A stretch of DNA of 64,000 nucleotides from NCBI RefSeq assembly GCF_021730395.1, contig NC_069362.1:94194001-94258000 (forward strand), written 5' to 3'. A model generated the notes under the pieces. The model made no database searches, was not told where the DNA came from, and saw only the letters and a program-made list of their open reading frames with translations. The DNA is from Mercenaria mercenaria (Eukaryota > Mollusca > Bivalvia > Venerida > Veneridae). Position 1 is the stretch's first letter; each line of letters starts with the position of its first letter. Positions 38,030 through 48,945 of the stretch are shown here, piece by piece. The position numbers and the translations under genes are program-made.

Positions 38030-38900
38030 AAATATGTGATTGCTTTGACCTTTGATCTAATAACCCCTCGAAGAGGAAAAGTACATTCCACAAGCAGTCA
38101 GCCTGTGAAGTTTGACGACCAGTTACTGATCAGAAATCGTATTTAGTCTAAAGGACACTTTGGTGTAAGGACTCCCATAACATATACTGACCACCTAACG
38201 AAGTTTCAAGCGTTCTGATTGACGGGAAACCGTTTCCAGCCTCAAATTCAGTGTGATCTTCACATTTTGCATATTCACTCGCAACATAATAGAGCTATGT
38301 CATCCACTGACCACAGGCAATCAGTCTGTCAACTTGGGCGGCCGTAGACATAAACATTTTTCCTTTTTTGGTCGGAAACCATTTATAGATCTAGTCTCTA
38401 AATGACCGTGACTCCCAAAACATCAGGAGTTTCCATTACTACATCAAATTAAGTACCATTGCTATTAAGCAGAAGTGTTCTCCAGTTTTCGAGCGGATAC
38501 AATTTTCTGCAATAGGGATGACCTGCTGATCTAAGCAGTCATCCTTTGACCTTTAGAGTCTGTATAACAGAACGTTCGGAAAACAATTTCAGCCTGAAGG
38601 TTACCGAGGCTTATATATTTTACCTACTGTCCTCCCATCAACTGACCTTAGGCAATCATCTTAATAAGTGTGGCGGCTTAATGTCTAAGTGTTAAGAAAT
38701 CGTGTTCAGCATCTAGGTCAATGTGACCTTGACGCTTGAACTGCTAAACCCCCAAAACTAGATATATAGGGTCATCTAACAACCTCGGGCACTAATCGTG
38801 CGAAATTAACAATACGCCAACATGTCCAGTTGTTGACTGGAAACCAATAGGTATAACGACCGACATGAGCAAGTCAATATAACCCATAGCATAAAGATGA
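38030..38900. repeat. Degenerate tandem repeat, relic of a Helitron-like core
   Basis: Roughly 190-bp blocks recur with AATCRTCTTRA-like and ACTGACCACAGGCAATC segments, GGAAACCRTTTC and CAATGTGACCTTGAC. Divergence is high, and no ends are recognisable. Confidence 0.4.
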
Positions 38901-39741
38901 AGACTCTTAATTTACTATCAAGAATACCATAGAATTTAATGAATACAGAATTCGTTATTCAAAATGGCACCTGCTCTGTAACAAATATTCTCTTGAATTT
39001 ACTGTTTCGTCCAATTTTTTGAGCGCATGCTGTGCCACAAGGTCGTGCCACAAGGTCGGGCAAGTAGAAATGTTGGACTCCTCGATTTTAAACGACAATG
39101 ACTGTATCGCTTTCAAAACTGACATCAAAGAATCCCGATGCTATATTGGCTTGGTTTTAGAGAGCACAAACCCTGCTATATTTGCATGGAATTTATTTTA
39201 AAAAAACGGCGACAAGAGAAACAACCTATGCAAAAACAGTTATCAATGTAAATCCGAAATGAGATGCCCACACGTTTCTACTATTTCCCCCACCCTCCTC
39301 ATAGATACATCTCCTTCCGCACCTCTGAGTAAGGGGCTCGAAAAATGGTAACTGACATTAAAGTATTACAATGTCCGTGAAAATGGATCCGGTGAGCTGG
39401 AATTTGGAAACCAGCTTCTGTTTAGGAAAGATTTTATTAGATAGGTTTAAATATAGTTTTATACTAGATCTAGCCTATTAAAAGATATTCTGAAAGTTGC
39501 ATAAGAATGTACTGGTTGGCAATGTTTCGACTTTTTTGTGGCATGAAATGGCTGAAATACCGTTCTAGCAAAATCTTTTTGTTGTGATAGATTCAAAAGT
39601 ACGCCTAATCGTGAATTTTGTGAAAAAGGCGCTACATTCTATTACCATCCTTGGTGGTCATAAGAATAATGTATTGGCCTGAATAAGAATAAAATAGGCG
39701 AACGTAAATGGGGAAATATTACACCCGGTACCGTACGTATA

Positions 39742-39808
39742 TGACGTCATGTTTTTAGACCTACAACGTGATGACGTCATATACATCACAAATATCTATA
39801 TGACGTCA
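39742..39808. promoter_or_regulatory. Three evenly spaced perfect CRE palindromes
   Basis: TGACGTCA occurs at 39742-39749, 39772-39779 and 39801-39808, with start-to-start spacing of 30 and 29 bases, about three helical turns each. They lie 105, 75 and 46 bases before the start codon of the gene at 39847. These are full CREB/ATF sites; the middle one reads GTGATGACGTCA, which also resembles ATF6/XBP1 sites. Regulation by a bZIP factor is inference. Confidence 0.7.
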
Positions 39809-39846
39809 CTCTAGAAATAGCGTTCATCTCATGTCGGAGTACCAAA

Positions 39847-40668
39847 ATGAAACTGAAGGTGGACTATTTATTTATAGTGGTTTCTCTGTTCATTGTGGTA
39901 AGATGTACTGTTGATCTGAATATACACCAACTGCAGATGGTCGCTGATCATTTAGAAATAAAAGAGTGCCAAAAATTAGTGAACGCTCTTCACCAAAGCA
40001 AATTTGAACTTGAAAAAGATACGGACGAGCCAGAGGAACCAAAGAAACCATGCCTTGGACTATTATTGCAGTGGGACCGCACAGACGGCGAGGGTCAATC
40101 TTTCGATGACTTGGCATTTCGTCTTGGACAGATAGGAAGGACTGATTTATCCGAAAAACTTTCAAAGTTAGTGTATGAAGAAAAAGCGGACAAACTCGAT
40201 AAATTATTCCTTAGTGACCCGTTCAAGAAATCTGTTCCAAAAGAGTCAATGCTTCTTGATGATACCAAGAAAAAGAAGAAAGATATTGATAAAAAAGAGG
40301 ACAGTGGTCTCGCTGGATGGGAGATCGCAAGTATTACTTGCGGCAGTATTGTTGCCTTTTGTATCGTCTGCTATGGTATCTACTACGTGTTTGGTAACGC
40401 AATTGTCCGAATTTTCCGAAATTACGCCCCGCGCTCTATAGTGAAGTGGTCTGAGATGATGTTTAGTGAATGTGCCTGGAAGTTGAAGAAAACAAAGAGG
40501 ATATACGGAAAAGAAGTTGTTGGGAGCCGAATTGAGAGTGGAACTCGGGAGAAAAGCTTGATAGAGTTAAATAGAAATTTGCACTGTTATTTGAATAATA
40601 ACTCGATGGATGCGCTGCATTATTTTGATGAAATTATGAGAAATTATAGGCCGAAAACAAGAAAGTGA
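39847..40668 (+). CDS. Single-pass membrane protein resembling transmembrane and death domain protein 1
   Basis: A 273-residue intronless frame. Residues 1-20 form a hydrophobic signal peptide. Residues 22-125 look like a compact helical domain: a first helix around MVADHLEIKECQKLVNAL, then an LLLQWDRTDG turn and FDDLAFRLGQIGRTDLSEKL, which follows the pattern of death-domain folds (a W in the core and an LA..L...GR.D..E.L stretch). A basic KKKKK run (141-145) precedes one transmembrane helix at about 157-183. The cytoplasmic tail is about 90 residues and basic. The order signal peptide, lumenal death-like domain, membrane helix, tail matches vertebrate TMDD1, whose role is not established; orthology is a proposal. 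It is preceded by three CRE sites. The minus-strand frame at 39890-40165 is a shadow. Confidence 0.75.
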   Translation: MKLKVDYLFIVVSLFIVVRCTVDLNIHQLQMVADHLEIKECQKLVNALHQSKFELEKDTDEPEEPKKPCLGLLLQWDRTDGEGQSFDDLAFRLGQIGRTDLSEKLSKLVYEEKADKLDKLFLSDPFKKSVPKESMLLDDTKKKKKDIDKKEDSGLAGWEIASITCGSIVAFCIVCYGIYYVFGNAIVRIFRNYAPRSIVKWSEMMFSECAWKLKKTKRIYGKEVVGSRIESGTREKSLIELNRNLHCYLNNNSMDALHYFDEIMRNYRPKTRK

Positions 40669-41119
40669 CGTTTCCATAATATTGATAGTGATGTACGTTA
40701 CCGGTTGATCCACCTTTCTTGCAACAAGTTTTTTTTATACAACAGTTATCAGTCATTCTGTACACCATTTTCAAGAATTATAATGGCGCTGATAGGAACT
40801 TATCTAATTTTTCAAATATCTTATTAAATTTGAATTTATCATGGAAAACGGTTTTATTTGTAATTTTGACTGTCCAACCATTTAAATATTGGCTTTATTT
40901 GTTGATTTTATTATAAAACTTTAAGGTTATATGAACAACATGTCAACATGTATGTAGTTGTAAAAATACTTTTCGATCTGTTTTCACGACTAAGAGAAAT
41001 AGTTTGCCATAAACATGACCTTTTGAAGAAACATTATAAACATGATTAAGAAATGTTCAGGACTACTACCACATGTGGATATACTTAAATGATATATAAC
41101 TTATATGTGAATCTTGCAA

Positions 41120-41125
41120 AATAAA
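41120..41125 (+). terminator. AATAAA downstream of the TMDD1-like gene
   Basis: The first canonical plus-strand hexamer after the stop at 40668, giving a 3' untranslated region of about 460 bases. It lies 54 bases before the inverted-repeat element at 41179. Confidence 0.4.
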
Positions 41126-41178
41126 GACGAAGTTCACGAAAAACTGTCACGGATTTTGTGAACAAAGCAGTAGCTGTA

Positions 41179-43591
41179 GGGGAGACCGGGGATAGTTGTT
41201 ACATGGGGTAGGTTGTTACATGGCAAATATTGAAGTGATGACGCATCATATAAAGTCACAGATTATACGTGTTTGTTAGTTTTAAAAGTCGACATCTTTT
41301 ACGGATGTGTTGTTTAACTTGGTGACAGTTATTTGAAAAACAGAACAAAAAGCTAGATTTTGGGCCACGTAAGTAAATTTTCGAGTTTTTCATACATTTT
41401 TGCTTCATGTGCATACTTGAAATATATATAAAACTTATAAAAAATGTTGTTGGACTAAACAAGGAGTTGTGCTAAAAATCGTAAAATCTCATGAGGTTAC
41501 ATGCTTCCTCTGAGTTGTCTACCTAAGATATTGTCACGTGGTGTGGGGTCGGGGCATGTTGTTACAATTAGTGCGGGGCACGTTGGTACATACTACCAGT
41601 TGACCCCAAAGAGAAGATTCACAAGAAGAGAATCTTTATTTGAGACGAGGGAAACCAGAACACTACTTTTGCTATAGTAAATGCCTGATTGAACCAGGAA
41701 GCTGCATATGGGGATGGACATTGTTGGCTCTATGCTGTAGTTACATTGAATAGCAGAGATGACAACTACCCCATGCGCATATTACCGTAAATGAAGTGAA
41801 ATGACCATACCAGTTACTATACAGATTTTTCAAATGGCCAAAATGTAACTAACGATATTAAGCGCTACCTTATATTGTCGACTTAGTGTAGCTGCCTTGG
41901 CACCTCTGCCATCTTAAACCATCAGAGCTCATATGACGATACAAACATTATTGCAATTTGTAGGGCTGTAACGAGTATCCGAGTACTCGGATATCCACGA
42001 ATTCGACCAAAAGTTCGAGTACGGATATTCGTCATTGTCAAGATCGTTGGATCGCGATCTTTTTCATTAATACATGCAGTATGAAAAATTATATCAATAC
42101 AACTAAATTAAAGCCACATTAAACATCTTCAATGAATTTTCTTGCACGTCTAAGATCTTATAAGTTTCTAAACCAGATTTAAACAAATATCTTAGGTAGA
42201 GTTATCATTGGTCTTATTTTCCAGCTAAGATTAATTTGAAATCTGTAAACAGTGAATTAACATTTATCATTCAAGAAATTAATTTCAATAAAAAAGTAAA
42301 ATACGCAATTTCTTTCCCATAAGTAAAGTTTTCCTATAAAAAAAAGAAAAACTGCTACTTAATATTGTGACACTTATGACTGATGTTATTATATTGTTCG
42401 TCTGCACTCTGCAAGTATGGTCAAACATTACAGAACTTCCACCCGCGAAGCTTGACATAAATTAATTAGCAAAAACTGAAACATAAGTCAGATCTATTAA
42501 CTTTAACACTATATGAGAACTGCAAAGTTTAGAATCCATAAAGAAAATGGTACTAATATAACAGTCTTGCATTTTTGTATCCTTATAAATTGTTGCTGGT
42601 GATCCTTGGTTCGATCTGTGAAGTGTCAGGCCCGACTCTCGGATCGGATCGGATCGCCACTTGTCCAACGACCCACAGCCCTAGCAATTTGTCTGTAAAG
42701 ATGTCGTATTCAGCGGAGATATAGAAATGAACATTACAGTGGCGTCAATAAAATCTAATAGTGCACTAAGAGTAGCGAACAACTACAACAGGCCTGCGTT
42801 TTCTCCAGATAAGAAATGCCAATTTCGAATGACTGCTGGATGGCGAAAGGATGTAAAAGAGCTCTTTTGACAGATACGCCCGAAAAGAGTGCTAACATAG
42901 TAAAATAATAAGAATTCACCATGAAACTGTGGAAAATTTGCTAAAAGTGAGCAAAACAAGTGCTCAACACTAAAGAACAGAAAACAACACGACAAAAGAA
43001 AAATGTAAACAGATGTAAACATCGTCCTATTTGTCATCATTGTGGATATGATGGAGAAATGCAAGAGATGTTTTGATTTAACCATACTGTATTGCCTATA
43101 CACATGCAAATAGATACAAAGAAATACAAGAAGCAGTTTCAGTAAATAGTATAGCATAATTCACGCTTGATAAATGCTGATAAAATAGAGTATGGACTTG
43201 AATGGTTTGAAATTCGCAAGGTTTTGTTTAACTTCCAACTCGGTGAAATGAAAATGCTGTGTTACACATGTTATAAAAAGATTGGAAAGCATTGTATGCT
43301 TACTGTTGTGTTGTAAAAATGTAAATTCTTTGTAAAATTGCTTATTGTAACAATTTGCCCCAGACGCTGTAACAATTTACCCCAACGGTGGGGTAAGTTG
43401 TTACATTTCACTAACATGATACAACTATCTTTAACGGATAGAAATATTCTTCGTTTTAGATTTAACAGTATAAATTTGAAAATTGCAATGATTGAGCTTT
43501 ACAAAGATAATAAGCTGGACAAAATCGGTTAAATAATTCATCCGATACACTATAAAATATGAAAAATGTAACAATTATCCCCGGTCTCCCC
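41179..43591. mobile_element. 2.4 kb inverted-repeat DNA element with TA target sites
   Basis: The left end GGGGAGACCGGGGATAGTTG and the right end (reverse complement GGGGAGACCGGGGATAATTG) match almost exactly for about 26 bases; TA flanks both sides (41177-41178, 43592-43593). Variants of GGGGTA..TTGTTACA recur inside near both ends. No transposase was recognised; the 124-codon minus frame at 42783-43157 is not one I know. It contains a 723 bp hAT-like insertion. TA duplication suggests the Tc1/mariner/pogo group, as inference. Confidence 0.75.
41961..42683. mobile_element. hAT-like element with 8-bp target duplication, nested
   Basis: The ends TAGGGCTGTAACGAG and CGACCCACAGCCCTA are inverted over the first nine bases. 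GCAATTTG is duplicated exactly on both sides (41953-41960 and 42684-42691), the hAT hallmark. The left end has GTATCCGAGTACTCGGATAT; the right has GATCGGATCGGATCG. It encodes no transposase, so it is non-autonomous, and it is younger than the element around it. Confidence 0.85.
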
Positions 43592-44039
43592 TACTTATTT
43601 TGTATTTAAGAGAGTTATATTCTGTTAACTTACTTAAAAATGTTAAAAGGTTTTGACCGTTTTATTACATTTTGACATACTAGTAGAGAGTAAAATAAAA
43701 GTTTAACAGTTAATAGTTCTAATCCAACATGAGAATCGACGATGAAATAATAATTATTTGTACAAACACAAGGAAACTGTGTAAAAAGACTCGCAGAAAT
43801 TCCATGTGATTAAATGTTATTATATATTTTGGTACAGTATTCATGCAATTCTTGAAAATGTTTCACTGTCATCAGAGATGGTGACGTTGTTATGCAGGTA
43901 GGAAACATTAACAGTAGAGATGGTGTTGTATCTTATACATTAAACGAAACTAACCTTTTGGCAATGTCTTTTAAGTTATAAATAGTACACTATGAGAAAT
44001 TTCATGAACGTTTAGAAAATTTGTTGTCAATAAGATATT

Positions 44040-44210
44040 GAAATCTTAGTGGCCGCCTGTACTAAACAACATTAAGCTGCTATGCAGCTAACTTCTCAAA
44101 TTGAAAATGTTGTTCTTATTTCAACTTATATTAAGTGACCACCTGTCTTAAGCAGCCAGATTGTGTCACTCCCTTGACTGGTTGCTAAGCACAGGTTTAA
44201 CTGTAGTTAT
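44040..44210. mobile_element. Short MITE-like repeat, second copy
   Basis: The reverse complement starts CAGTTAAACCTGTGCTTAGC and ends near GTACAGGCGGCCACTAAG. It is similar to the repeat at 10197-10345. Nothing is encoded. Confidence 0.4.
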
Positions 44211-44583
44211 TTAACGACATCAGCCTAGTTCTAAAATGTCACACAAACAACGACCTAAATTGTATCGGTGTGGCTTAAAACCGAACAAAAATTATGACAA
44301 GAAACGGACAGAATATACGATGCTATTTTTTCAGTCAGTTTAGAAAATTGAGATAGTATATAGAGGAAGTTTGTTTGTTTCGAGTGAATATGGAAAATAT
44401 CCCACTTCAGGACGATATATATTCCATATACACGAAAAACGAACACATTTTCTGTTTGTCTTATGCTTTTGAAATACGCATCTTGCGACTTTAAATCTCA
44501 GGGCGAACAGAGACGAGCATGACGTCAGACGTTAAAACGTGGTAACAAAGATGTACACGACATAAGGCTCCGTTTCATTTTAT

Positions 44584-45200
44584 TAGCTCCTTGACTATTC
44601 GAAGAATAGTCCGAGCTATTCTACTCACCCTGGCGTCAGCGTCGTTGAATGCAAGTACGTATAGCTATCAATTAAAGGCATATAGCTTTTGAAACTTCTT
44701 TTTTTCTAGGTCAATTACCAACCTCACTGGGTCAAGCCCCATAACTCTGACATGTATTTTGACCAAATTATGCCCCCTTTTGGGAAAATCCTGGTAAAAG
44801 TTTTGCATGCCAGTTACTATCTCCAAAACTAATGCAGATATTGAACTGAAACTTCATATGTGTTTTCGGGGTTATAAAACTAGGTAATAGTATCAAGTCC
44901 CAAAACTCTGACATGCATTTTTGCCTTAGGAAATCCAGGTTAAAGTTCTGCATACAAGTAACTATCTCAAAAACTAATGCAAATATTAAATTGAAACTTG
45001 GTCATAGCATCAAGTCCCATAACTCTGACATAAATTTTTCAAAATGATGTCGCCTTTTGAACTTAAAAACTTCTGGGTAAAGTTCTGCATGCAAGTTACT
45101 ATCTCCAAAACTAATGCAGATACTCGATTGAAACTCTATTGATATTTTAACATTTAGGGTATTATTCCATTAGCATTGCCTGTCTTACAGACAGCTCTTG
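44584..45200 (+). mobile_element. Helitron-like element (TAGCTCCTTGAC family)
   Basis: A 5' hairpin GACTATTCGAAGAATAGTC after TAGCTCCTT, then about four units of 130 bp (CAAGTTACTATCTCCAAAAC, CTCTGACATGCATTTT). The 3' end has hairpin CTGTCTTACAGACAG and CTCTTG. The open frame at 44768-44953 (minus) is repeat sequence. Confidence 0.6.
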
Positions 45201-45342
45201 TTATTTGTAGCATAACCTTATAAAATTTTCGTTTAGTAAAGTTATTTAAATCGAGAAATATACTATAAAGATCAAAGCGGGACTATAATTTCCATCCCGT
45301 TTTACACGAAAAATGAGAAATTAACATAGATGTTCAAGGTGA

Positions 45343-45452
45343 TGTGCTATATCACTCACAGTGAGTGGTATGATGTGCTGTGAGTGATATGCTGTGAGTG
45401 ATATGCTGTGCTGTGAGTGATATGCTGTTAGTGATATGCTGTGAGTGATATC
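45343..45452. repeat. 14-bp minisatellite (GTGAGTGATATGCT)
   Basis: About six direct units of GTGAGTGATATGCT with small variants, opened by one inverted half-unit (ATATCACTCACAGTGAGTG). It ends about 160 bases before the C1q start codon, so it lies in or near that promoter. Confidence 0.7.
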
Positions 45453-45612
45453 GATTATAATCATCTCACTGATAAGACACGGTGTTTCATCAATTAGCAA
45501 TAAATGTAGACATAGAGATAAGAGTATATCTGTAAATGAACTAAGTTCCCTACCTACAATCTAAGTCTTAATGTCATTCACAGTTTGACAAAACAGTAGG
45601 AGCAGTAGGCAT

Positions 45613-46760
45613 ATGAACATGAAACGTATTATCTCAATTTTTGTCTGGATAGTAACGTCTGGTACTGCATCTGCTATCTCAAGCGAACAAGAGACGCAGT
45701 TGTCAGGAGACGCGCTCACTCGCCAACTTCTTGCACGCGTTAATATTATTGAAGCACGCGACAGGAGCCAACAGCACCAAATCGATGCGCTAAAGCTGGA
45801 ACTGGCCAATCAAAAGCAGGAGATGACACGCATGCGTCGCCAGATTATAGAAAAAGATCTGCAAGTGTCAAAATTGACCCAGATTTGTTCGCAGAAAGTG
45901 ACAAACAAACCGGATTATCACCAGAATAGTGTGTCTAATTCCAGTAAACTATCAAGAATACATCAAGGTATGCATTTTTTTTTCTATTACATGCATACCT
46001 AAATGTTTCTTTTAAACTCATGAACTTTTACACTATTTTAACCACATTCGAATATGATCACTTAACTGTTGCATGAAGAATATACTGAAGCTGACAAGGG
46101 GGATATTTTCTTAACATTATTGCCTATTTTTATATGACGTCTCTAATCACTATTCATCATTGGTAAAATGCAGCTTATAGGTCCATCCATACTTTAGTTC
46201 AATGGTTGTAGAGTCATTGTTCTCGAACAAAGAAAACAACTTTTAACAAAATGTTAACCAACAACATTATGACATAATTTAACAAGTATACGTTTTTTTT
46301 TTTTCGTACACATCGTATCTTTTCTTCAGAAAACAGAATACGTCGAGCTGGGGACGGAGTGCACGTTGCGTTCACCGCCGGGCTCTCCCATAGTATTCTA
46401 CATGCAGGAGAGCATCAGAACATTGTATTCGACCACGTGGAAACTAATGTAGGAAATGCCTACAATCCCCATCATGGCGTCTTTTTAGCCCCAGTCACTG
46501 GTACATACCTTTTCTATACGTCAGTTATGGCTGAAAGTAATCGTGAAATTTGGTGCCAAATAGTCGTAAACGGAGTTAAAAAGGTTACAGCATACGCGCG
46601 TGGTACAGATGCTCGATTTGACCAAGGAAGTCAAGCTGTTATTGTTCATCTACAAAAGGGAGACGATGTTGCCGTGCAGAATTATTTAGCTGACGATGGT
46701 ATTTTTAGCAACCCAGATATCTGGACGTCCTTTTCTGGACTTCTTCTCTATCAAGGGTGA
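45613..46760 (+). CDS. Secreted C1q-domain protein with N-terminal coiled coil, two exons
   Basis: Exons 45613-45967 and 46330-46760 join in phase 1 (CAA G / AA AAC) through a GTATGC...TTCTTCAG intron and encode 261 residues. Residues 1-21 are a signal peptide ending near GTASA. Residues 30-95 are rich in Q/E/K/R with heptad spacing (LLARVNIIEARDRSQQHQID, LKLELANQKQEMTRMRRQII), a coiled coil for trimer formation. Residues 122-261 are a complete C1q domain: VAFTAGLS, IVFDHVETNVGNAYN, GVFLAPVTGTYLFYTSVM, QAVIVHLQKGDDVAVQ and the closing WTSFSGLLLYQG. There is no collagen region. Bivalve C1q-domain proteins are a large family linked to pathogen recognition; the ligand here is unknown. A second in-frame ATG at codon 3 is possible. 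The minus frame at 45561-45809 is a shadow. Confidence 0.92.
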
Positions 46761-46803
46761 TAACTATTTTTATTGTGAAGACTCCAGAAAATTTATAATT
46801 GAA

Positions 46804-46809
46804 AATAAA
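46804..46809 (+). terminator. AATAAA after the C1q gene
   Basis: A canonical poly(A) hexamer 43 bases after the stop codon at 46760, at a normal distance for a short 3' untranslated region. Confidence 0.6.
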
Positions 46810-46856
46810 TACAAAATGGGTCTTTCAGTTTGTATTGATTGCGTTTTGTATGGACT

Positions 46857-47634
46857 GCAGTAAACTCCGGTCATAGCGAACTCATCTGGACAATCATTTA
46901 TGGAAAGTCGGTGCTCCATGGTAGTTGGCAATATGCTAAACATCAACATGGAAGACCGGTGCGCCATGCTAATTGCCAGATGCTAATGCCAAACAGTAAG
47001 TGCAAAATGTTATTTGCCAAATGCTTAATGTCAGATATTGATTGTCAAATGGTAACCGTCAAGCGATAAATGCTAATTGTTAATGCGATATTCCGAAACA
47101 ATAAATGCCAAATGCTTATTGCTAAGTGGTTATTAAACTAAAGAGCGGATTATATCAGTGTATGAATGCATCCTTTAAATAGTCTTTGGCCTTTGTTCGC
47201 TAACTTTGTCTTTATAAGAAAACTTTTTTTTTCTAAACATTTTAGAGTAGAGTCGGTTTGGGTCCCATGTTCCTATGACCGGTAGAACAATTTATTGCTT
47301 CAAATCTGACTGGTAGGACATACGTTTTCGCATAACTAAAGGTTACATTCATTAGTTTAAGAGGTACAGACCATTAATTCATAAAGTTAAAGAATTTAAT
47401 GATTAGCCTTTATCATTTGGTAATAAGCACTAGCCTAGCTATTTTGGCATTTAACATTAAGTATACGGCATATAACATTTGGTATGTAGCAATTAACATT
47501 AAGTATTTGGCATTTAGCATTAAATAATTTTCATTTAGCATTTGGCAGTAAGCATGGCACACCGGCTTTCCATAATGTATATATATATCACAACAAACTC
47601 CGGTTTTGGCAGTGTTCCTAATACCCGGAGTTTG
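46857..47634. repeat. Foldback element with arms made of AATTGCCAAATGCT-type microrepeats
   Basis: The left arm holds AAACTCCGGTCATAGCGAA, then TTATGGAAAGTCGGTGCTCC, and continues into many degenerate 13-14 base repeats of TGCTAATTGCCAAA. The right arm (47400-47634) is its inverse: TTTAGCATTTGGCAGTAAGC, GGCACACCGGCTTTCCATAA, CCCGGAGTTTGCT. The microrepeats also run inverted between the arms. A middle of about 250 bp is unrelated. No coding frame is supported. Confidence 0.6.
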
Positions 47635-47975
47635 CTAGAAACGTTACAATTTCCCGTGTACAGAAATTCTTCCCATGATTGCTGAGGAGTTCGAGAGAAC
47701 GAAATAAACCAACATCAAAAGTCATATAATTCATTTTCGATGTTTAAGTCGTATAGACAAGACCTGTTACATGTTTCATTCCATGCTTCGTTTTTGCACG
47801 GACTTCACGCATCAAAAATGTGATATTCAATTACATCATCATTGAATATGTTTCTAGTGTTTCCGTAGAAACAAAATTTCTCCCCCAGAAATCTAAACCA
47901 TGTTCCAAAACCGTAATTTCGCATTGTTACTTCACAACAAGTTCTACCAGTCTCCAAAACCACTTATTTGATACC

Positions 47976-48020
47976 GACCAAAATGCAGCCAGTGCAGACC
48001 AAGATCAGCCTGCACGGACG
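47976..48020 (+). mobile_element. Fragment of the GATCAGCCTGCA MITE family
   Basis: CAGTGCAGACCAAGATCAGC followed by CTGCACGGACGTG matches the core of the piggyBac-like MITEs at 9030, 36530 and 54598. No ends are preserved. Confidence 0.45.
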
Positions 48021-48589
48021 TGAGTTACAGAGCGAACACGAAACACATTCATATGACCTTTGACCCTTAAACGTGGCCTTGACCTGAAGTTAAAAAGAAC
48101 TGAACAAAAGTGTAGTGGCGGAAGAAAAACGTCAAATATTTTTTGTGTTTGTTAAATGTTTGAATGGTTATTGTTAAATTGTTTAACTGTATGAGGTAAA
48201 GAACTGTATCTCTAAAACTTATGAATGTATTTGAACATAATATGGTTAAAGAAAGCGCAGTCGTATAGTATATGTGTCAGTGAAATACAAGCTAGATACA
48301 ATCTCATTTTCACATTGCACTATCTACCTTTTACATCTTAACATGAATAAGCTGAGTTTGAATAATACCATCAGCTTTTTATTTATTTTCATGCATACAT
48401 AAAATACAAAGGACGTGGCTTTGAAGATTTTAGTTTTAATGAACTGAGCACTGAACATTTTGTAAAACATTTTGCAAAACATCAGAATCTAATGGTAAAT
48501 TTCGTTTCACAAAATACATTGAGATACATTCATCTATTGTTGACAAAAATACAAGTGTACGTGACTACGCATTTCTAACCAGAAGGCGG

Positions 48590-48945
48590 TGGTACGTTGG
48601 TGAAAACGCGATAGTACGATGGTGAAAACGCGATGGCACGATGGTGAAACCACGATGGTACGATGATGATAACGCGATGGCACGATGGTGAAAAACGCGA
48701 TGGTACGATGGTGAAAACGCGATGGTACGATGGTGAAACCACGATAGTACGATGATGATAACGCGATGGCACGATGGTGAAAACGCGATGGTACGATGAT
48801 GAAAACGCGATGGCACGATGGTACGATGATGAAAACGCGATGGCATGATGGTGCGATGGTGAAAACGCGATGGTACGGTGATGAAAACGCGATATTACAT
48901 CGACATTTCACCATCGTACCATCGCACCATCGCGATTCCATCGCG
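48590..48945. repeat. CpG-rich minisatellite (GATGGTACGATGGTGAAAACGC)
   Basis: About twelve units of 20-25 bases built on GATGGTACGATGGTGAAAACGC with variants (GGCACGATGG, AACCACGATAG). At the right end (48902-48945) the same words return inverted: TTTCACCATCGTACCATCGC. Long open frames on the minus strand (135, 93 and 65 codons) come from the repeat and are not genes. CpG is kept in every unit. Confidence 0.8.

Noticed and set aside
42783-43157. 124-codon minus-strand frame as a possible transposase of the TA-flanked element
   Set aside because: The hydrophobic, low-complexity peptide shows no DDE/D motif or helix-turn-helix that I can see.
45561-45809. Minus-strand frame opposite C1q exon 1
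   Set aside because: A mirror of the coiled-coil coding sequence; the plus strand has signal peptide, intron and C1q domain.
48534-48941. 135-codon minus-strand frame with RVFTIVPS repeats and overlapping 93- and 65-codon frames
   Set aside because: A minisatellite read in three frames, without signal peptide, splice sites or homologues.
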